DNA of 64,000 nucleotides from JAAZGD01 sp034003765. Its GTDB lineage: Bacteria > Bacillota > Clostridia > Peptostreptococcales > Anaerovoracaceae. Below, piece by piece: positions 25,106 through 34,467 of the stretch. The notes below the pieces were generated by a model, which saw only the letters and a program-made list of their open reading frames with translations, did not search any database and was not told the origin of the DNA. How positions within the stretch are numbered: position 1 is the first letter of the stretch; each line of letters begins with the position of its first letter. A program made the position numbers and the translations under genes. Location: contig JAVEXZ010000003.1 in NCBI GenBank assembly GCA_034003765.1, positions 1 through 64,000 on the forward strand, given 5' to 3'.

Positions 25106-26455
25106 ATGAGAATTACCCGGAAGATATTTGTTGATTTGACAATATTCATGATAGGCCTTGGAGTAATAGTAGGTTTAGTTTTCCCCTTTTTTTGCACTCT
25201 CCTAGGGGTTCCAAAAGAGATCGTATTTCGTCCCCTCTTCTTCTTAGCCTGTGTAGTGGCGGGAATACTTTTGGCTATCATGAACATTAGCTTGGCAAGA
25301 AGAATAATAGGCCGCCCTATAAAAGAGCTTTCTCGTAAAATGCAAGATGTAGAAATGTTCTTAGGTAATAACAGTGATGGGAATGGTCATGAAGAGTGTA
25401 CACCTGAAAAATGTTATATTGATATGAACTCTCAGGACGAGTTAGGTGAAAGCGCAAACTCTTTTAACAAGCTTGTTCAAAAACTCTGGGAGGTATTACA
25501 AACAAAAAACGTGGTTACCAGTTTTTCGGAAATGCTGAACTCCTATCTAGAGCTATCTGAATTATCAAATGAAAGCCTCAAACAACTGATAACCAATACA
25601 GAGGCAGATGGGGGAGCTATACTAATTGAAAAAAGTGGTGAACTCAGTGTTGAGGCTTCAATGGGAATTAAAAACCCAATAGACCTTGAAAGTAATGAAA
25701 GAATTCTTGAGCTCTATAGGTCTCCTTGGCGTCATATAATTCAATTCCCAGAAGATATTAGAATTGATGGTATAGTACTAGATTTTCAGCCTAGAGAATT
25801 GTTGATTGAACCCATATCCTACAAGAATGTTCTTATAGGTATTGTTTTATTGGTAAGTGCAAAACCCTTTACCGAGGATACATTAGAAAAACTTTCATTA
25901 TTTAGCCAGTCCCTATCTCTGGCATTTCGTAATGCAATAACCCATAGTCAAATGCAAAAACTTGCTGCTATAGATGTCCTTACGGGACTGTATAATAGGC
26001 GTTTTGGTATTATTCGACTTAAAGAAGAGTATGAAAGAGCCGTAAGATCCGAATTGCCCCTTAGCCTCATAATGTTTGATATTGACCATTTCAAACAGGT
26101 TAATGACACCTATGGACATTTAGTAGGCGACAGGGTTTTGATAAGCATAGCAAATACTGCTGCTTCCGCCCTAAGGCAAGGGGATAGCTTGCTTCGTTAT
26201 GGTGGAGAAGAGTTCCTTTGTGTATTACCAGGAGCAAATCAAAAGGATGCAAGAATAGTTGCTGAGAGAATGAGAATGATGGTAATGGATAATGTTGTTA
26301 AGAATTTTGAGCAGGAGATAAGGGTTACTATCAGTCTTGGTACAGCCACCCTTCCCCATCCAGATATTACAAACAGCGAACAGCTAATAAGACTTGCTGA
26401 TGAAGCCATGTATATGGCCAAAGAAAGTGGTAGGAATAACACAGTATCCTTTTAA
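25106..26455 (+). CDS. Membrane diguanylate cyclase (GGDEF)
   Basis: 449 residues. Two membrane helices in the first ~65 residues with a short outside loop, a HAMP-like linker, a GAF-like sensor region (about 120-275) and a GGDEF domain with the active motif RYGGEEF and DIDHFKQVNDTYGH. Makes c-di-GMP from two GTP. The start is ATG 25106, nine bases after AAGGAG; an in-frame TTG six bases earlier is too close. c-di-GMP often controls type IV pili, which this genome encodes at 58 kb, but no direct link is visible. I see no RxxD inhibitory site just before GGEEF. Confidence 0.88.
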   Translation: MRITRKIFVDLTIFMIGLGVIVGLVFPFFCTLLGVPKEIVFRPLFFLACVVAGILLAIMNISLARRIIGRPIKELSRKMQDVEMFLGNNSDGNGHEECTPEKCYIDMNSQDELGESANSFNKLVQKLWEVLQTKNVVTSFSEMLNSYLELSELSNESLKQLITNTEADGGAILIEKSGELSVEASMGIKNPIDLESNERILELYRSPWRHIIQFPEDIRIDGIVLDFQPRELLIEPISYKNVLIGIVLLVSAKPFTEDTLEKLSLFSQSLSLAFRNAITHSQMQKLAAIDVLTGLYNRRFGIIRLKEEYERAVRSELPLSLIMFDIDHFKQVNDTYGHLVGDRVLISIANTAASALRQGDSLLRYGGEEFLCVLPGANQKDARIVAERMRMMVMDNVVKNFEQEIRVTISLGTATLPHPDITNSEQLIRLADEAMYMAKESGRNNTVSF

Positions 26456-26505
26456 CAATGATTTTAGCCAACCATTGGGCGAGGTGAAAATTAAATATAA
26501 AAAGC

Positions 26506-26538
26506 AAAACCCCCGCTACCATGTAAGCGGGGGTTTTT
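26506..26538. terminator. Bidirectional terminator
   Basis: AAAACCCCCGCT / AGCGGGGGTTTT stem with an 8-base loop, T runs on both strands, between convergent GGDEF and pntB. Confidence 0.9.
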
Positions 26539-26550
26539 AAGGAGAACACT

Positions 26551-27945
26551 TTAGAGTTCTTTGAGAATTTCACTGATAGTATCTTTTGCATCACCAAAAC
26601 ACATGCTGGAATTTTCTTTGAAGAATAAAGGATTTTCCACTCCCGCATATCCCGTGTTCATAGAACGTTTAAAGGAAACTACACTTTGAGCTTTCCAGAC
26701 TTCAAGGACCGGCATTCCCGCTATTGGGCTACATGGGTCTTCTTGTGCAGAAGGATTTACTGTATCGTTTGCACCAATTACTAAAACCGTATCTGTATCT
26801 GGGAAGTCCTCATTAATTTCATCCATTTCCAATACAATATCATAAGGTATTTTCGCTTCAGCCAAAAGTACATTCATGTGCCCTGGCAGTCTACCTGCAA
26901 CGGGATGAATTCCAAACCTAACTTTAATTCCACGTTCTCTAAGCTTTCTTGTTAAATCCGCAACAGGGTATTGGGCTTGGGCTACAGCCATTCCGTAGCC
27001 AGGAGCTATAATAACAGAACTAGATTGTTTTAATAACTCAGCAACCTCAGATGTGGATATTTCTCGGTATTCTCCCATATCAGTAAGAGCACATTCGGTT
27101 GGCCGCTTATTACCAAAACCTCCTGCTATTACAGATATAAAGGATCGGTTCATTGCACGGCACATTATATAGGATAATATAGCACCTGAGGAACCTACTA
27201 AAGCTCCTGTAATAATTAACAAGTTGTTGGCTAGCATAAATCCAGCTGCCGCCGCTGCCCAACCTGAATAGGAGTTAAGCATTGAGATAACAACAGGCAT
27301 ATCAGCACCACCAATGGAGGCCACAAGATGCAGGCCGAAGACCAATGCAATCACTGTCATAACCAACAAGAGGACAAGATTTCCTTCAAAAATAACGAAG
27401 AAGACCATCATGGCTATAGTGGCTATTAGAACCATAAGATTCAAAAAATTCTTCCCTGGCAAGGTAAGAGCTTTTGATCCGATTATGCCTCTGAGTTTTC
27501 CGAAAGCTACTATAGAACCTGTTAGTGTAACCGCTCCAATAAAAACACCAAGGTATATTTCTACTAGCTCAATGTTTAGGAGAGTCTTGTCTATCTCCAT
27601 GACTTTTTGAATAAGGGATAATTTTATAAAAGTGTTGTATCCAACAAGTACGGCTGCAAGTCCCACAAAGCTGTGAAGCATGGCAATCATCTCAGGCATC
27701 CTAGTCATTTCTACCTTTAATGCTAGACGGGCCCCTATTGAACCCCCTATTACCATTGCCACTAGGATAAATGGAAGAGCCCTTACATCCACATTTACAA
27801 TAGTTGCGATTAAGGCAATTGTCATGCCTATGATTCCGAATACATTTCCCCTTCTTGCTGTTTCTTGATTTGATAAACCAGCAAGACTTAGCACGAAGAG
27901 TATGGCTGCAGTAATATATGCAGTTGTAATTAATCCTTGTAACAT
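26551..27945 (-). CDS. pntB: NAD(P) transhydrogenase beta subunit
   Basis: 464 residues. The N-terminal ~270 hold many membrane helices (proton channel); the C-terminal domain III binds NADP(H), with [18 protein letters not shown], a [20 protein letters not shown] segment and [12 protein letters not shown]. With PntA it couples hydride transfer between NADH and NADP+ to proton movement, supplying NADPH. AGGGGGAAAG precedes the ATG and the pntA stop lies 12 bases upstream. Confidence 0.95.
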   Translation of the reverse strand: MLQGLITTAYITAAILFVLSLAGLSNQETARRGNVFGIIGMTIALIATIVNVDVRALPFILVAMVIGGSIGARLALKVEMTRMPEMIAMLHSFVGLAAVLVGYNTFIKLSLIQKVMEIDKTLLNIELVEIYLGVFIGAVTLTGSIVAFGKLRGIIGSKALTLPGKNFLNLMVLIATIAMMVFFVIFEGNLVLLLVMTVIALVFGLHLVASIGGADMPVVISMLNSYSGWAAAAAGFMLANNLLIITGALVGSSGAILSYIMCRAMNRSFISVIAGGFGNKRPTECALTDMGEYREISTSEVAELLKQSSSVIIAPGYGMAVAQAQYPVADLTRKLRERGIKVRFGIHPVAGRLPGHMNVLLAEAKIPYDIVLEMDEINEDFPDTDTVLVIGANDTVNPSAQEDPCSPIAGMPVLEVWKAQSVVSFKRSMNTGYAGVENPLFFKENSSMCFGDAKDTISEILKEL

Positions 27946-27957
27946 ATTTCTTTCCCC

Positions 27958-29493
27958 CTACTCTTTACTAAACATTTTTAACATTCTATGTGTAACGGTA
28001 AAACCACCAACAATGTTAATGGTAGCAACTAGTACACCTATAAATGCTAAAACTGTAACCAGAGAAAACGTAAAACCAATTTGAATCAATGCGCCAATCA
28101 AAATAATTCCCGAAATGGCATTTGTAACTGACATAAGAGGAGTATGCAGAGAATGGGTTACATTCCAAACAACATAATATCCAACCACACAAGCTAAAAT
28201 AAATACAGTAAGATGTCCCAAAAATTCGGGTGGAGAAGAGTAGCCTATCCAACCAAATAGGCATAGGGCTAGGCCTATCAAAAAGTACTTTCTTTTTGGA
28301 TGTTTTTTCTTTTGGATAACCTCTTCTGGAATTGGGGCAGGTGCCTTAGTGGGAGCTGCCGTAACACTAATTGCTGGTGGCGGAAAAGTCACTTCTCCTT
28401 CATGAATAACGCTCATGTTACGAATAACCACGTCCTCCATATCTAATTTATAGTTTCCGTCCTTTTCTTTACTAATAAGTTTAGCTAGGTTAAGTAAATT
28501 TGTTGAGTACATCTCTGAAGACTGGCCAGGAAGACGACCTGGAAGGTCGTTGAATCCTATTACCTTTACCCCAGAATCTGTAACGAAGAGTTCCCCAGGA
28601 ACCGTATATTCAACATTTCCCCCTGCAGGAGCAGCCATGTCCACAATAACTGAGCCTGGCTTCATTGTATCTACAATCTCCTTGGAAATCAGCTTTGGTG
28701 CTGGTTTTCCAGGGATCAGGGCGGTAGTTACGATAATATCTACTTCTTTTGCTTGGGCTGCAAAGAGGGCCATTTCTGCAGCTATAAACTCATCTGACAT
28801 GGTTTTGGCATAACCACCCGAGGTTGAGCCGTCCTCTGCTTCTGTGAATTCAAGTTTTAAGAATTCACCGCCCATAGACTCAATCTGTTCTGCAACTTCG
28901 AGCCTTGTATCAAAGGCCCTAACAATTGCCCCCATTGAGTTGGCGGTACCTATGGCAGCTAATCCTGCAACCCCAGCCCCAATAATTAGGACTTTTGCAG
29001 GTGGAACTTTTCCAGCCGCCGTAATTTGTCCTGTGAAAAATCTGCCGAAATGATGGGCCGCCTCAATGATTGCACGATATCCACCAATATTAGCCATAGA
29101 AGAAAGAGCATCTAAAGACTGGGCTCTCGAGATTCTTGGAACCATATCCATGGCAAGTACATTAATTTTTTTTGATGATAGTTTTTTTACCAATTCAGGA
29201 TTTTGACCTGGATAAAGAAAACTAGCCAAAGTGGATCCTTCTTTTATAGCGGCTATTTCTTTGTCATTTGGAGCATTTACTTTAAAGATAAGGTTGGTAT
29301 CCCATACCTTGTCCTTTGCAACTATCTTCCCTCCCGCACTTTCATACATTTCATCTGTAAAGCTGGCGCCTTCACCAGCACCAGATTCAATGAAGACATC
29401 AAATCCTAGCTTTAGTAATTTCTCTACACTGTTAGGCGTAGCAGCTACACGGCTTTCTCCCGGTAGACTTTCCTTGGGAATACCAATTATCAT
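27958..29493 (-). CDS. pntA: NAD(P) transhydrogenase alpha subunit
   Basis: 511 residues in the fused (E. coli-like) form: NAD(H)-binding domain I (IIGIPKES, the [18 protein letters not shown]ossmann loop, and [13 protein letters not shown]), a proline-rich linker (~395-420), then about four membrane helices. The start is ATG 29493 with AAAGGAG six bases upstream; the frame is open 19 codons further but without a site. Many clostridia lack PntAB or carry split alpha subunits, so the fused form is worth noting. Confidence 0.94.
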   Translation of the reverse strand: MIIGIPKESLPGESRVAATPNSVEKLLKLGFDVFIESGAGEGASFTDEMYESAGGKIVAKDKVWDTNLIFKVNAPNDKEIAAIKEGSTLASFLYPGQNPELVKKLSSKKINVLAMDMVPRISRAQSLDALSSMANIGGYRAIIEAAHHFGRFFTGQITAAGKVPPAKVLIIGAGVAGLAAIGTANSMGAIVRAFDTRLEVAEQIESMGGEFLKLEFTEAEDGSTSGGYAKTMSDEFIAAEMALFAAQAKEVDIIVTTALIPGKPAPKLISKEIVDTMKPGSVIVDMAAPAGGNVEYTVPGELFVTDSGVKVIGFNDLPGRLPGQSSEMYSTNLLNLAKLISKEKDGNYKLDMEDVVIRNMSVIHEGEVTFPPPAISVTAAPTKAPAPIPEEVIQKKKHPKRKYFLIGLALCLFGWIGYSSPPEFLGHLTVFILACVVGYYVVWNVTHSLHTPLMSVTNAISGIILIGALIQIGFTFSLVTVLAFIGVLVATINIVGGFTVTHRMLKMFSKE

Positions 29494-29550
29494 ATGTGGC
29501 TCCTTTCGTAATTGTGATGTAGCCAAGGCAATAAAAAATCCTTGTTGCAC

Positions 29551-29579
29551 ACATTTAAATAAATGTTAGGAGTATTATA
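29551..29579 (-). promoter_or_regulatory. pntA promoter -10 and possible operator
   Basis: Minus-strand TATAAT (29574-29579) without a clear -35. An inverted repeat ACATTTA-AA-TAAATGT (29551-29566) lies at the expected transcription start. The regulator is unknown. The rest of the 286-base gap up to the Crp/Fnr remnant shows nothing else. Confidence 0.4.
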
Positions 29580-29779
29580 CCCCAATGTATTCAGAATAGT
29601 TAAAAAAATGGTAATTTTTTTATTGAATATTGAATTTTGTATACAAAAATCTATGTTTTCGAGTTGGAGAAAATAATGAGGGTAACTATTCTTTTGTATT
29701 CTTTGGATAATTGACCCAGGAGGGGGGGAACATAAAATTTGCTTAAGTTGGCTAAAGATAGGAGAATGTAAGAGTGTGG

Positions 29780-30427
29780 TTATAGCAAAGTTATAGTTTT
29801 TGAATCATATGTAATTAAACCATCTTCTTTCATTTTAGCAAGCTCTCTTGATAGGGAGGTCCTTTGTACCCCTATCTTTTCTGCCAGAGCTTTTTTAGTA
29901 ATATTTAATTGAATGGTTTTTGAATTTTGGTGAGATTGTTCGTACTGGATAAAATTTACTACACTTTCACGAATAGTCTTATTTACGTAGTGGCGGATTT
30001 TATCTCCCAAGATTAAGGCATGGTCAGATACAAATTCAAGGTACACTCTCAAAAAATCAGGGTAGTCGATGAAGAGTTGAAATAGCCGTTCCTTTTGAAT
30101 TTCCACAATGATCGTTGAATCTTAAGCGGTTATTGTCATAGGATAACTGGGGTTCTTAGAAAACAATAAATTGCCCCCTAATAGGTCCCCACTAAGAAAT
30201 TCAGAGATTGTAAGTATATTACCTTCTTCATCAATCCTTTCAACTACAACTAAGCCCCGGAGAATGATTTCCAGCTTTGTACAAGGCTCGTCTTCGAAAT
30301 GGAGTATATTACCCTTGGGGTAGTTCTTTAAAGTGAAGCTACCATCCTTTAATAATACGCCTAATTCATGGCTAGAAAATGCCTTGAACAACGAACAATT
30401 TTTCATTAAGACCTCTTTGTTTTTCAT
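29780..30427 (-). pseudogene. Crp/Fnr regulator interrupted by one stop codon
   Basis: The first part (101 codons) is the cyclic-nucleotide-binding fold of the Crp/Fnr family (YPKGNILHFEDEPCTKLEII, then LSGDLLGGNLLF). It ends at TAA (30122-30124) just after PSYPMTITA. The same frame continues directly with DSTIIVEIQKERLFQLF, the long dimer helix and the winged helix (TKKALAEKIGVQRTSLSRELAKMKEDGLI). No frameshift is needed: one codon is stop instead of sense. It is either a recent pseudogene, a sequencing error, or expressed as two pieces. GGAGGAA precedes the ATG. No FNR-type Cys cluster is visible. Confidence 0.82.
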
Positions 30428-30526
30428 GGTATGGGTTCCTCCGATATGGGTTAATTGTTCTCCTGTATTTTCAAGGCCTATAATTTGGGCGAGGGTTTCT
30501 TCTATAGGGGTAACTTAAGTTGGAGC

Positions 30527-30632
30527 ATTTCTTGATTATAGATATATTGTAGAATGAGAGTATTTCTTGATTATGGATATATTAGAGAGTAAGTGCGTTT
30601 ACTGATTATATCTATATTATAGAGTGAGAGCA
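30527..30632. repeat. 35-bp tandem repeat
   Basis: Three diverging copies of a 35-bp unit (core TTCTTGATTATAGATATATT) beginning near 30527, 30562 and 30597. It lies in the ~500-base gap between the Crp/Fnr remnant and the cupin gene. Between this repeat and the palindrome at 30834 the DNA is simple and shows short GTGAGGGCCTTAG-like echoes but no gene. Confidence 0.65.
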
Positions 30633-30833
30633 AGTTTTTCGAACTTAGGATTAGGCGCTATTATATGAACTAGGGGCGTGTCTAAGTATAAGCGAGGGCT
30701 TGTACGACTATGAGTGAGGGCCTTAGTTTTCTAAGATTAAGCAAGGACCTTAGAGCAGTGTATGAAAATTCTAAGGAGTAAAATTATAATTTGCCAGAGA
30801 ATCAATTTGGAGTCCTCCTCTATATTAGTTAGA

Positions 30834-30853
30834 TCCGTTGTAATTACAACGGA
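30834..30853. promoter_or_regulatory. Perfect 20-bp palindrome upstream of the cupin gene
   Basis: TCCGTTGTAATTACAACGGA is a perfect palindrome 73 bases before the cupin start. With no T run and no loop it looks like an operator for a dimeric regulator (TTGTAA half-sites). A TTATAA lies at 30875-30880 downstream. Confidence 0.6.
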
Positions 30854-30925
30854 AACATGGGGCTCTTTGTGTTATTATAAGGCCAAAGTTAATTGTTACG
30901 AATATTCTTTAAGGAGGGGTTTATC

Positions 30926-31243
30926 ATGGTAGAAAAAGTATTCAAATTGACCCAAGGTGATAAAGGTGTAGTTGAGAAATTACTGTTTGATGAAAACATC
31001 AACTACGTTCACGTAATACTGGTGGCAGATGAAGGTTTCCCAGAGCATTTTTCCAATTCCAATGTTTACATGACCATACTAAGAGGAAGAATCTCTCTTA
31101 ACTTGGCAGATCAAGGTATTCATGAATATGAAGGGGGTACCATGGTTGCCATTCCCAATAACACAAAAATGCACATTCAAAACTTGCACCAAGAACCTCT
31201 AGAATTGATTATTGTGAAAGCTCCTGCCCCCAAAGAGGCATAA
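30926..31243 (+). CDS. Small single-domain cupin protein
   Basis: 105 residues. One cupin beta barrel: HFSNSNVYMTILRGRISLNL (motif 1 with only one obvious His), then GGTMVAIPNNTKMHIQN (motif 2). Likely binds a metal or small ligand. The start is ATG 30926 with AAGGAGG upstream; the open frame reaches further 5' but without a site. Monocistronic, between a palindrome and a terminator. Its last 14 codons are part of a 60-bp unit repeated twice more downstream. Confidence 0.8.
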   Translation: MVEKVFKLTQGDKGVVEKLLFDENINYVHVILVADEGFPEHFSNSNVYMTILRGRISLNLADQGIHEYEGGTMVAIPNNTKMHIQNLHQEPLELIIVKAPAPKEA

Positions 31244-31369
31244 TCACAAGGGGCAAATATAGAAGCTATTGCTGTGAAAGCTCCTGCCCCCAAAAAGGCA
31301 TAATCACAAGGGGTAAATATAGAAGCTATTGCTGTGAAAGCTCCTGCCCCAAAGAGGCATAATCACAAG
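31201..31369. repeat. 60-bp tandem repeat made from the cupin gene 3' end
   Basis: Three copies at an exact 60-bp period. The first contains the last 14 codons and the TAA of the cupin gene; copies two and three repeat GTGAAAGCTCCTGCCCC and GGCATAATCACAAG after the stop. Copy three has lost one base. The 60-bp period keeps the reading frame. Confidence 0.92.
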
Positions 31370-31470
31370 TTAGTGGAAAAACCCAATTGGCTAAGAGCTT
31401 CGGTAGAAGACACAGAGCTATCAGAAGAGGAAGCCACATAAAGACGGATCAATTAGAAGATGGACAAATA

Positions 31471-31508
31471 AAAAAATGCCTTGATCATTTGTGACTAAGG
31501 CATTTTTT
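31471..31508. terminator. Bidirectional terminator
   Basis: AAAAAATGCCTT / AAGGCATTTTTT stem between the convergent cupin and thioredoxin reductase genes. Confidence 0.9.
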
Positions 31509-31523
31509 CTTATATATTACCAG

Positions 31524-31587
31524 TTTATGACTAATTCTATTTATGGCTAATCACATTTATGACTAATCACATTTATGACTAATCCTA
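31524..31587. repeat. 16-bp tandem repeat
   Basis: Four copies of TTTATGACTAATCACA-like units starting exactly every 16 bp (31524, 31540, 31556, 31572), just beyond the stop codon of the minus-strand reductase gene. Confidence 0.8.
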
Positions 31588-31608
31588 GTCACTGGTATAT
31601 TTTTTTGA

Positions 31609-32472
31609 TTACCTGGTCATTTCGCGAACGAGTTTTATAGCTGAGGTGGCTGCTTCAGCCCCTTGATAAACTGCCTTGGCTATTTGAAGCATTCCCCCTG
31701 TACAATCACCTGCTGCGTAAAGGCCAGGGATGTTTGTAGCCATTTGCGAGTCAACTATAATCTTGTTACCTTCGGTTTCTGCCCCAAGCTTTCTTGCTAA
31801 ATCAGCACTTCCAGCAACCCCTTGGGCAATAAAGACACCAGATAAGTCCAAAGTATCTCCATCTTGGAAGGTAATAGACTTAAGAACATCATCTCCTTGG
31901 AAAGATTCAATAGGTCTTTCATCCAACTTGATTCCCTCTGGAAGCTGGCCACTTCGCTCTACCCCATTTGTTAGTAGAGTAACTTGGCCGGCAATTGGTA
32001 AAAGTTCTAGGGCTTCATGTAAGGCATAGTCCCCAGCACCTAAGACTCCAACATTCTTACCTTTATAGAAAAAACCATCGCATACAGCACAATAACTAAC
32101 TCCGACTCCCTCAAAACGAACAAGGTCTTTTATTTTAGGGGTGTTTCTTGCTGAGCCAGTTGCAATTATTACCGCATCCCCTTGATACTCGTTTTCTCGA
32201 GTTGTGAGAGTTAGCTTATCGGTAAAGGATATTCCTACCACCTCTTCATCTAAAATAGTAACTCCCAATCGTTGTGCTTGTTTGATGCCTTCTTGTAAAA
32301 GTGCTTCTCCAGAAATAGGGTTCTCATAGGCATAGTAGTTTTCGATTTCTTTGGCTTTTAATAGAGAACTTGAACCAGTAGAAAGAATAATGGTTTCCAT
32401 TCCTGCCCTCACTGCATAAAGGGAAGCGGATATCCCAGCAGGACCGCTACCTATGATTAATATCTTACCCAT
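31609..32472 (-). CDS. Thioredoxin reductase-like flavoprotein, NADPH motifs missing
   Basis: 287 residues, shorter than the ~310 of NADPH-dependent TrxB. FAD site GSGPAGISASLYA, redox pair CAVC in SYCAVCDGFF, and the second FAD motif PGLYAAGDCTGGM. The usual GGGxSA nucleotide loop reads GAGDYALHEA and the HRRxxxR NADPH-phosphate motif is absent (LTNGVERSG). This matches the ferredoxin-dependent flavin thioredoxin reductase family described in Clostridium, so ferredoxin is the likely electron donor. 17 bases downstream of trxA, its presumed partner. GGAGG precedes the ATG. Confidence 0.85.
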   Translation of the reverse strand: MGKILIIGSGPAGISASLYAVRAGMETIILSTGSSSLLKAKEIENYYAYENPISGEALLQEGIKQAQRLGVTILDEEVVGISFTDKLTLTTRENEYQGDAVIIATGSARNTPKIKDLVRFEGVGVSYCAVCDGFFYKGKNVGVLGAGDYALHEALELLPIAGQVTLLTNGVERSGQLPEGIKLDERPIESFQGDDVLKSITFQDGDTLDLSGVFIAQGVAGSADLARKLGAETEGNKIIVDSQMATNIPGLYAAGDCTGGMLQIAKAVYQGAEAATSAIKLVREMTR

Positions 32473-32489
32473 GATGTCCTCCAGTTTAT

Positions 32490-32798
32490 TTACTCAAACA
32501 TTTTTAGTAAAGCTTCTTTTGATGCAACTCCAACAGTTTTGTTTACCATTTTACCTTCTTTGAATACTAGTAGAGTTGGGATACTCATTACAGAAAATTG
32601 TCCAGCTAATTCTGGTTGTGCATCAACATCTACTTTTCCAACCTTATATTCAGGATGCTCTTCAGCAATTTTATCTACAACTGGTCCTACCATTCTGCAA
32701 GGGCCACACCATGCTGCCCAAAAATCAAGCAAAACTGGCTTATCTGACTTTATTACTTCTTGATCAAAATTATCTTTTGTTATTGTTAGAACTGACAT
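32490..32798 (-). CDS. trxA: Thioredoxin
   Basis: 102 residues. Classic fold with the active site WCGPC and the cis-Pro loop SIPTLLVFKEG. Reduces protein disulfides. AGGAGG precedes the ATG. Forms a two-gene unit with the reductase. A TATAAT (32852-32857, minus strand) upstream is a possible -10 without a clear -35. Confidence 0.96.
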   Translation of the reverse strand: MSVLTITKDNFDQEVIKSDKPVLLDFWAAWCGPCRMVGPVVDKIAEEHPEYKVGKVDVDAQPELAGQFSVMSIPTLLVFKEGKMVNKTVGVASKEALLKMFE

Positions 32799-32962
32799 AT
32801 TACTCCTCCTCGTGTTTATATATACTATCCGTTAACTCTTGGTATGAAATTATTATACCCCAATTAATCTCAGATATGCGGCTAATTATAAAGACTAATA
32901 GTGATTTTGTCACATGGCTATGATAAAATTCTAAAAAAGAGCCATGTATAGGGGGATACAGA

Positions 32963-33511
32963 ATGTTAAAAATAATAGAAACAAATCGTTTGATAATGCG
33001 GCCTTGGGAAGAGGGAGATGCTGGTGAGCTATATGGATACGCAAAAAACCCTAATGTAGGTCCCAATGCTGGCTGGAAGCCTCATGAAAATGTGGAGGAA
33101 TCCCTGATGATTATCAAAGAACTTTTTATTCCCAACAATGTTTGGGCTATAATTCAAAAGGAACAAGTTGCTATAGTTGGAAGTATAGGCTATGAAGATG
33201 ACCTTCGTCGCCAAAATTCAAATAGCAAAGAAATGGGATATTCATTGAGAGAGGAATCTTGGGGCCGAGGAATCATGACAGAAGCAGGAAAAGCCATTAT
33301 AGAATATGGTTTTAGAAAGCTTGGATTGGATATGATTTCTATCCAAACCTCTCCAAACAATCTCAGGTCTCAAGGAGTTATTAGAAATTGTGGGTTCACA
33401 TACGAGGGGACCCTAAGAAAATCCTACTTGATATACGATGGTTCCTATAGGGATAGTCAAATCTATTCCCTTCTAAAAGAAGAGTGGGAAGCTGGGCAAA
33501 GTCCGACTTGA
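32963..33511 (+). CDS. GNAT acetyltransferase (RimJ/RimL type)
   Basis: 182 residues. The start TNRLIMRPWEEGDAGELYGYA, the acetyl-CoA region (GYSLREESWGRGIMTEAGKAI) and the ending GFTYEGTLRKSYLIYDGSYRD are typical of RimL-like N-acetyltransferases that modify ribosomal-protein N termini or small amines. The substrate cannot be told. Monocistronic; its stop is followed by a 17-bp repeat. Confidence 0.85.
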   Translation: MLKIIETNRLIMRPWEEGDAGELYGYAKNPNVGPNAGWKPHENVEESLMIIKELFIPNNVWAIIQKEQVAIVGSIGYEDDLRRQNSNSKEMGYSLREESWGRGIMTEAGKAIIEYGFRKLGLDMISIQTSPNNLRSQGVIRNCGFTYEGTLRKSYLIYDGSYRDSQIYSLLKEEWEAGQSPT

Positions 33512-33519
33512 TGGAACTG

Positions 33520-33592
33520 TTAAGACCTGTTCCACTTATAAGACCTGTAAAACTATAAGACCTGTAAAACTGTAAGACCTCTAAGACTGTAA
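33520..33592. repeat. 17-bp tandem repeat
   Basis: Four to five copies of a TAAGACCTGTAAAACTA-like unit at 17-18-bp steps (33522, 33540, 33557, 33574), starting nine bases after the acetyltransferase stop. Confidence 0.75.
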
Positions 33593-33636
33593 GGCCAGAT
33601 ATAATTGTAATTAAAAGGCGGAATATTTCTTCAGGC

Positions 33637-34467
33637 TTATTTGTTTTCCATCCAAGCCCTGTTTACAATGAGTCCTCCACCTAGGCACCAAGAGATGAAG
33701 TATATCCACATCATTAGGGCCACAAGGGAAGCCAGTGCACCATAAATAAGGTCGTAGTTTGCTATTAGATTGGTATAAAGACCATAAAGAAATGAAACAA
33801 GTAGTATACCAACAGAGGCAAAAAGGGCGCCAGGGGCAACTTTCTTAAGGGATATTCTTTTATGGAACATAAGTGCATAATTTACCCAAACCACAAGAAA
33901 GTATATTCCAAAGGCTATGGGCCATCTTAGGATTAGCCATAAATCTCCCACAACCCACATAGGCGGGAGAACTACTATTTCTTTTAGTGTGGTTAGAACG
34001 AACTTTATAATAATCTCTCCATAAACCAGCAGAATTAAGCCAGATGCAATCGTAATTATCACCATAATTATTGACACAAGGGCCCTAATCCTATCTTTGA
34101 TAAAACCGCCACCAGTAATTTCCCCTCCAGACATGGTATAGGAACCCATCCTAATCAGGACAAATTGGGCCTTTGATGCGGACCATAATACAACTAGGGT
34201 GAAAATTATATTTGAACCTGAGCTTGTAGTAAATGATAGAACTTGCTCAATAATTCCCGTCATCTCCTCAGTCAAATATGAGCCCATTACTTTTTGCAAG
34301 GTTTCTAAAGAGAGACCAAAAACACCCAGCAATTGAGAAAGGAGCATTAGCATGGGAACTATGGACAGTATTATATAAAATGCAAGTTCTGCTGCAAACC
34401 CTTGGTAGTAGGGGTCTTTAATTAATTGAATCCCTGTTAGTGTGGTTTCTTTGAGTTTAGCTTTCAT
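33637..34467 (-). CDS. YihY/BrkB family inner membrane protein
   Basis: 276 residues with about six membrane helices, including AAELAFYIILSIVPMLMLLSQ near the start and YGALASLVALMMWIYFISW near the end, both family hallmarks. Role poorly known (older names: BrkB, RNase BN, the latter incorrect). GGAGG precedes the ATG, which overlaps the end of rdgB by 11 bases. Confidence 0.88.
   Translation of the reverse strand: MKAKLKETTLTGIQLIKDPYYQGFAAELAFYIILSIVPMLMLLSQLLGVFGLSLETLQKVMGSYLTEEMTGIIEQVLSFTTSSGSNIIFTLVVLWSASKAQFVLIRMGSYTMSGGEITGGGFIKDRIRALVSIIMVIITIASGLILLVYGEIIIKFVLTTLKEIVVLPPMWVVGDLWLILRWPIAFGIYFLVVWVNYALMFHKRISLKKVAPGALFASVGILLVSFLYGLYTNLIANYDLIYGALASLVALMMWIYFISWCLGGGLIVNRAWMENK

Noticed and set aside
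29780..30427. Two separate genes, or recoding (selenocysteine/pyrrolysine) in the Crp/Fnr locus
   Set aside because: The codon is TAA, which is not used for known recoding, and both halves belong to one protein in one frame, so a nonsense interruption is simpler.
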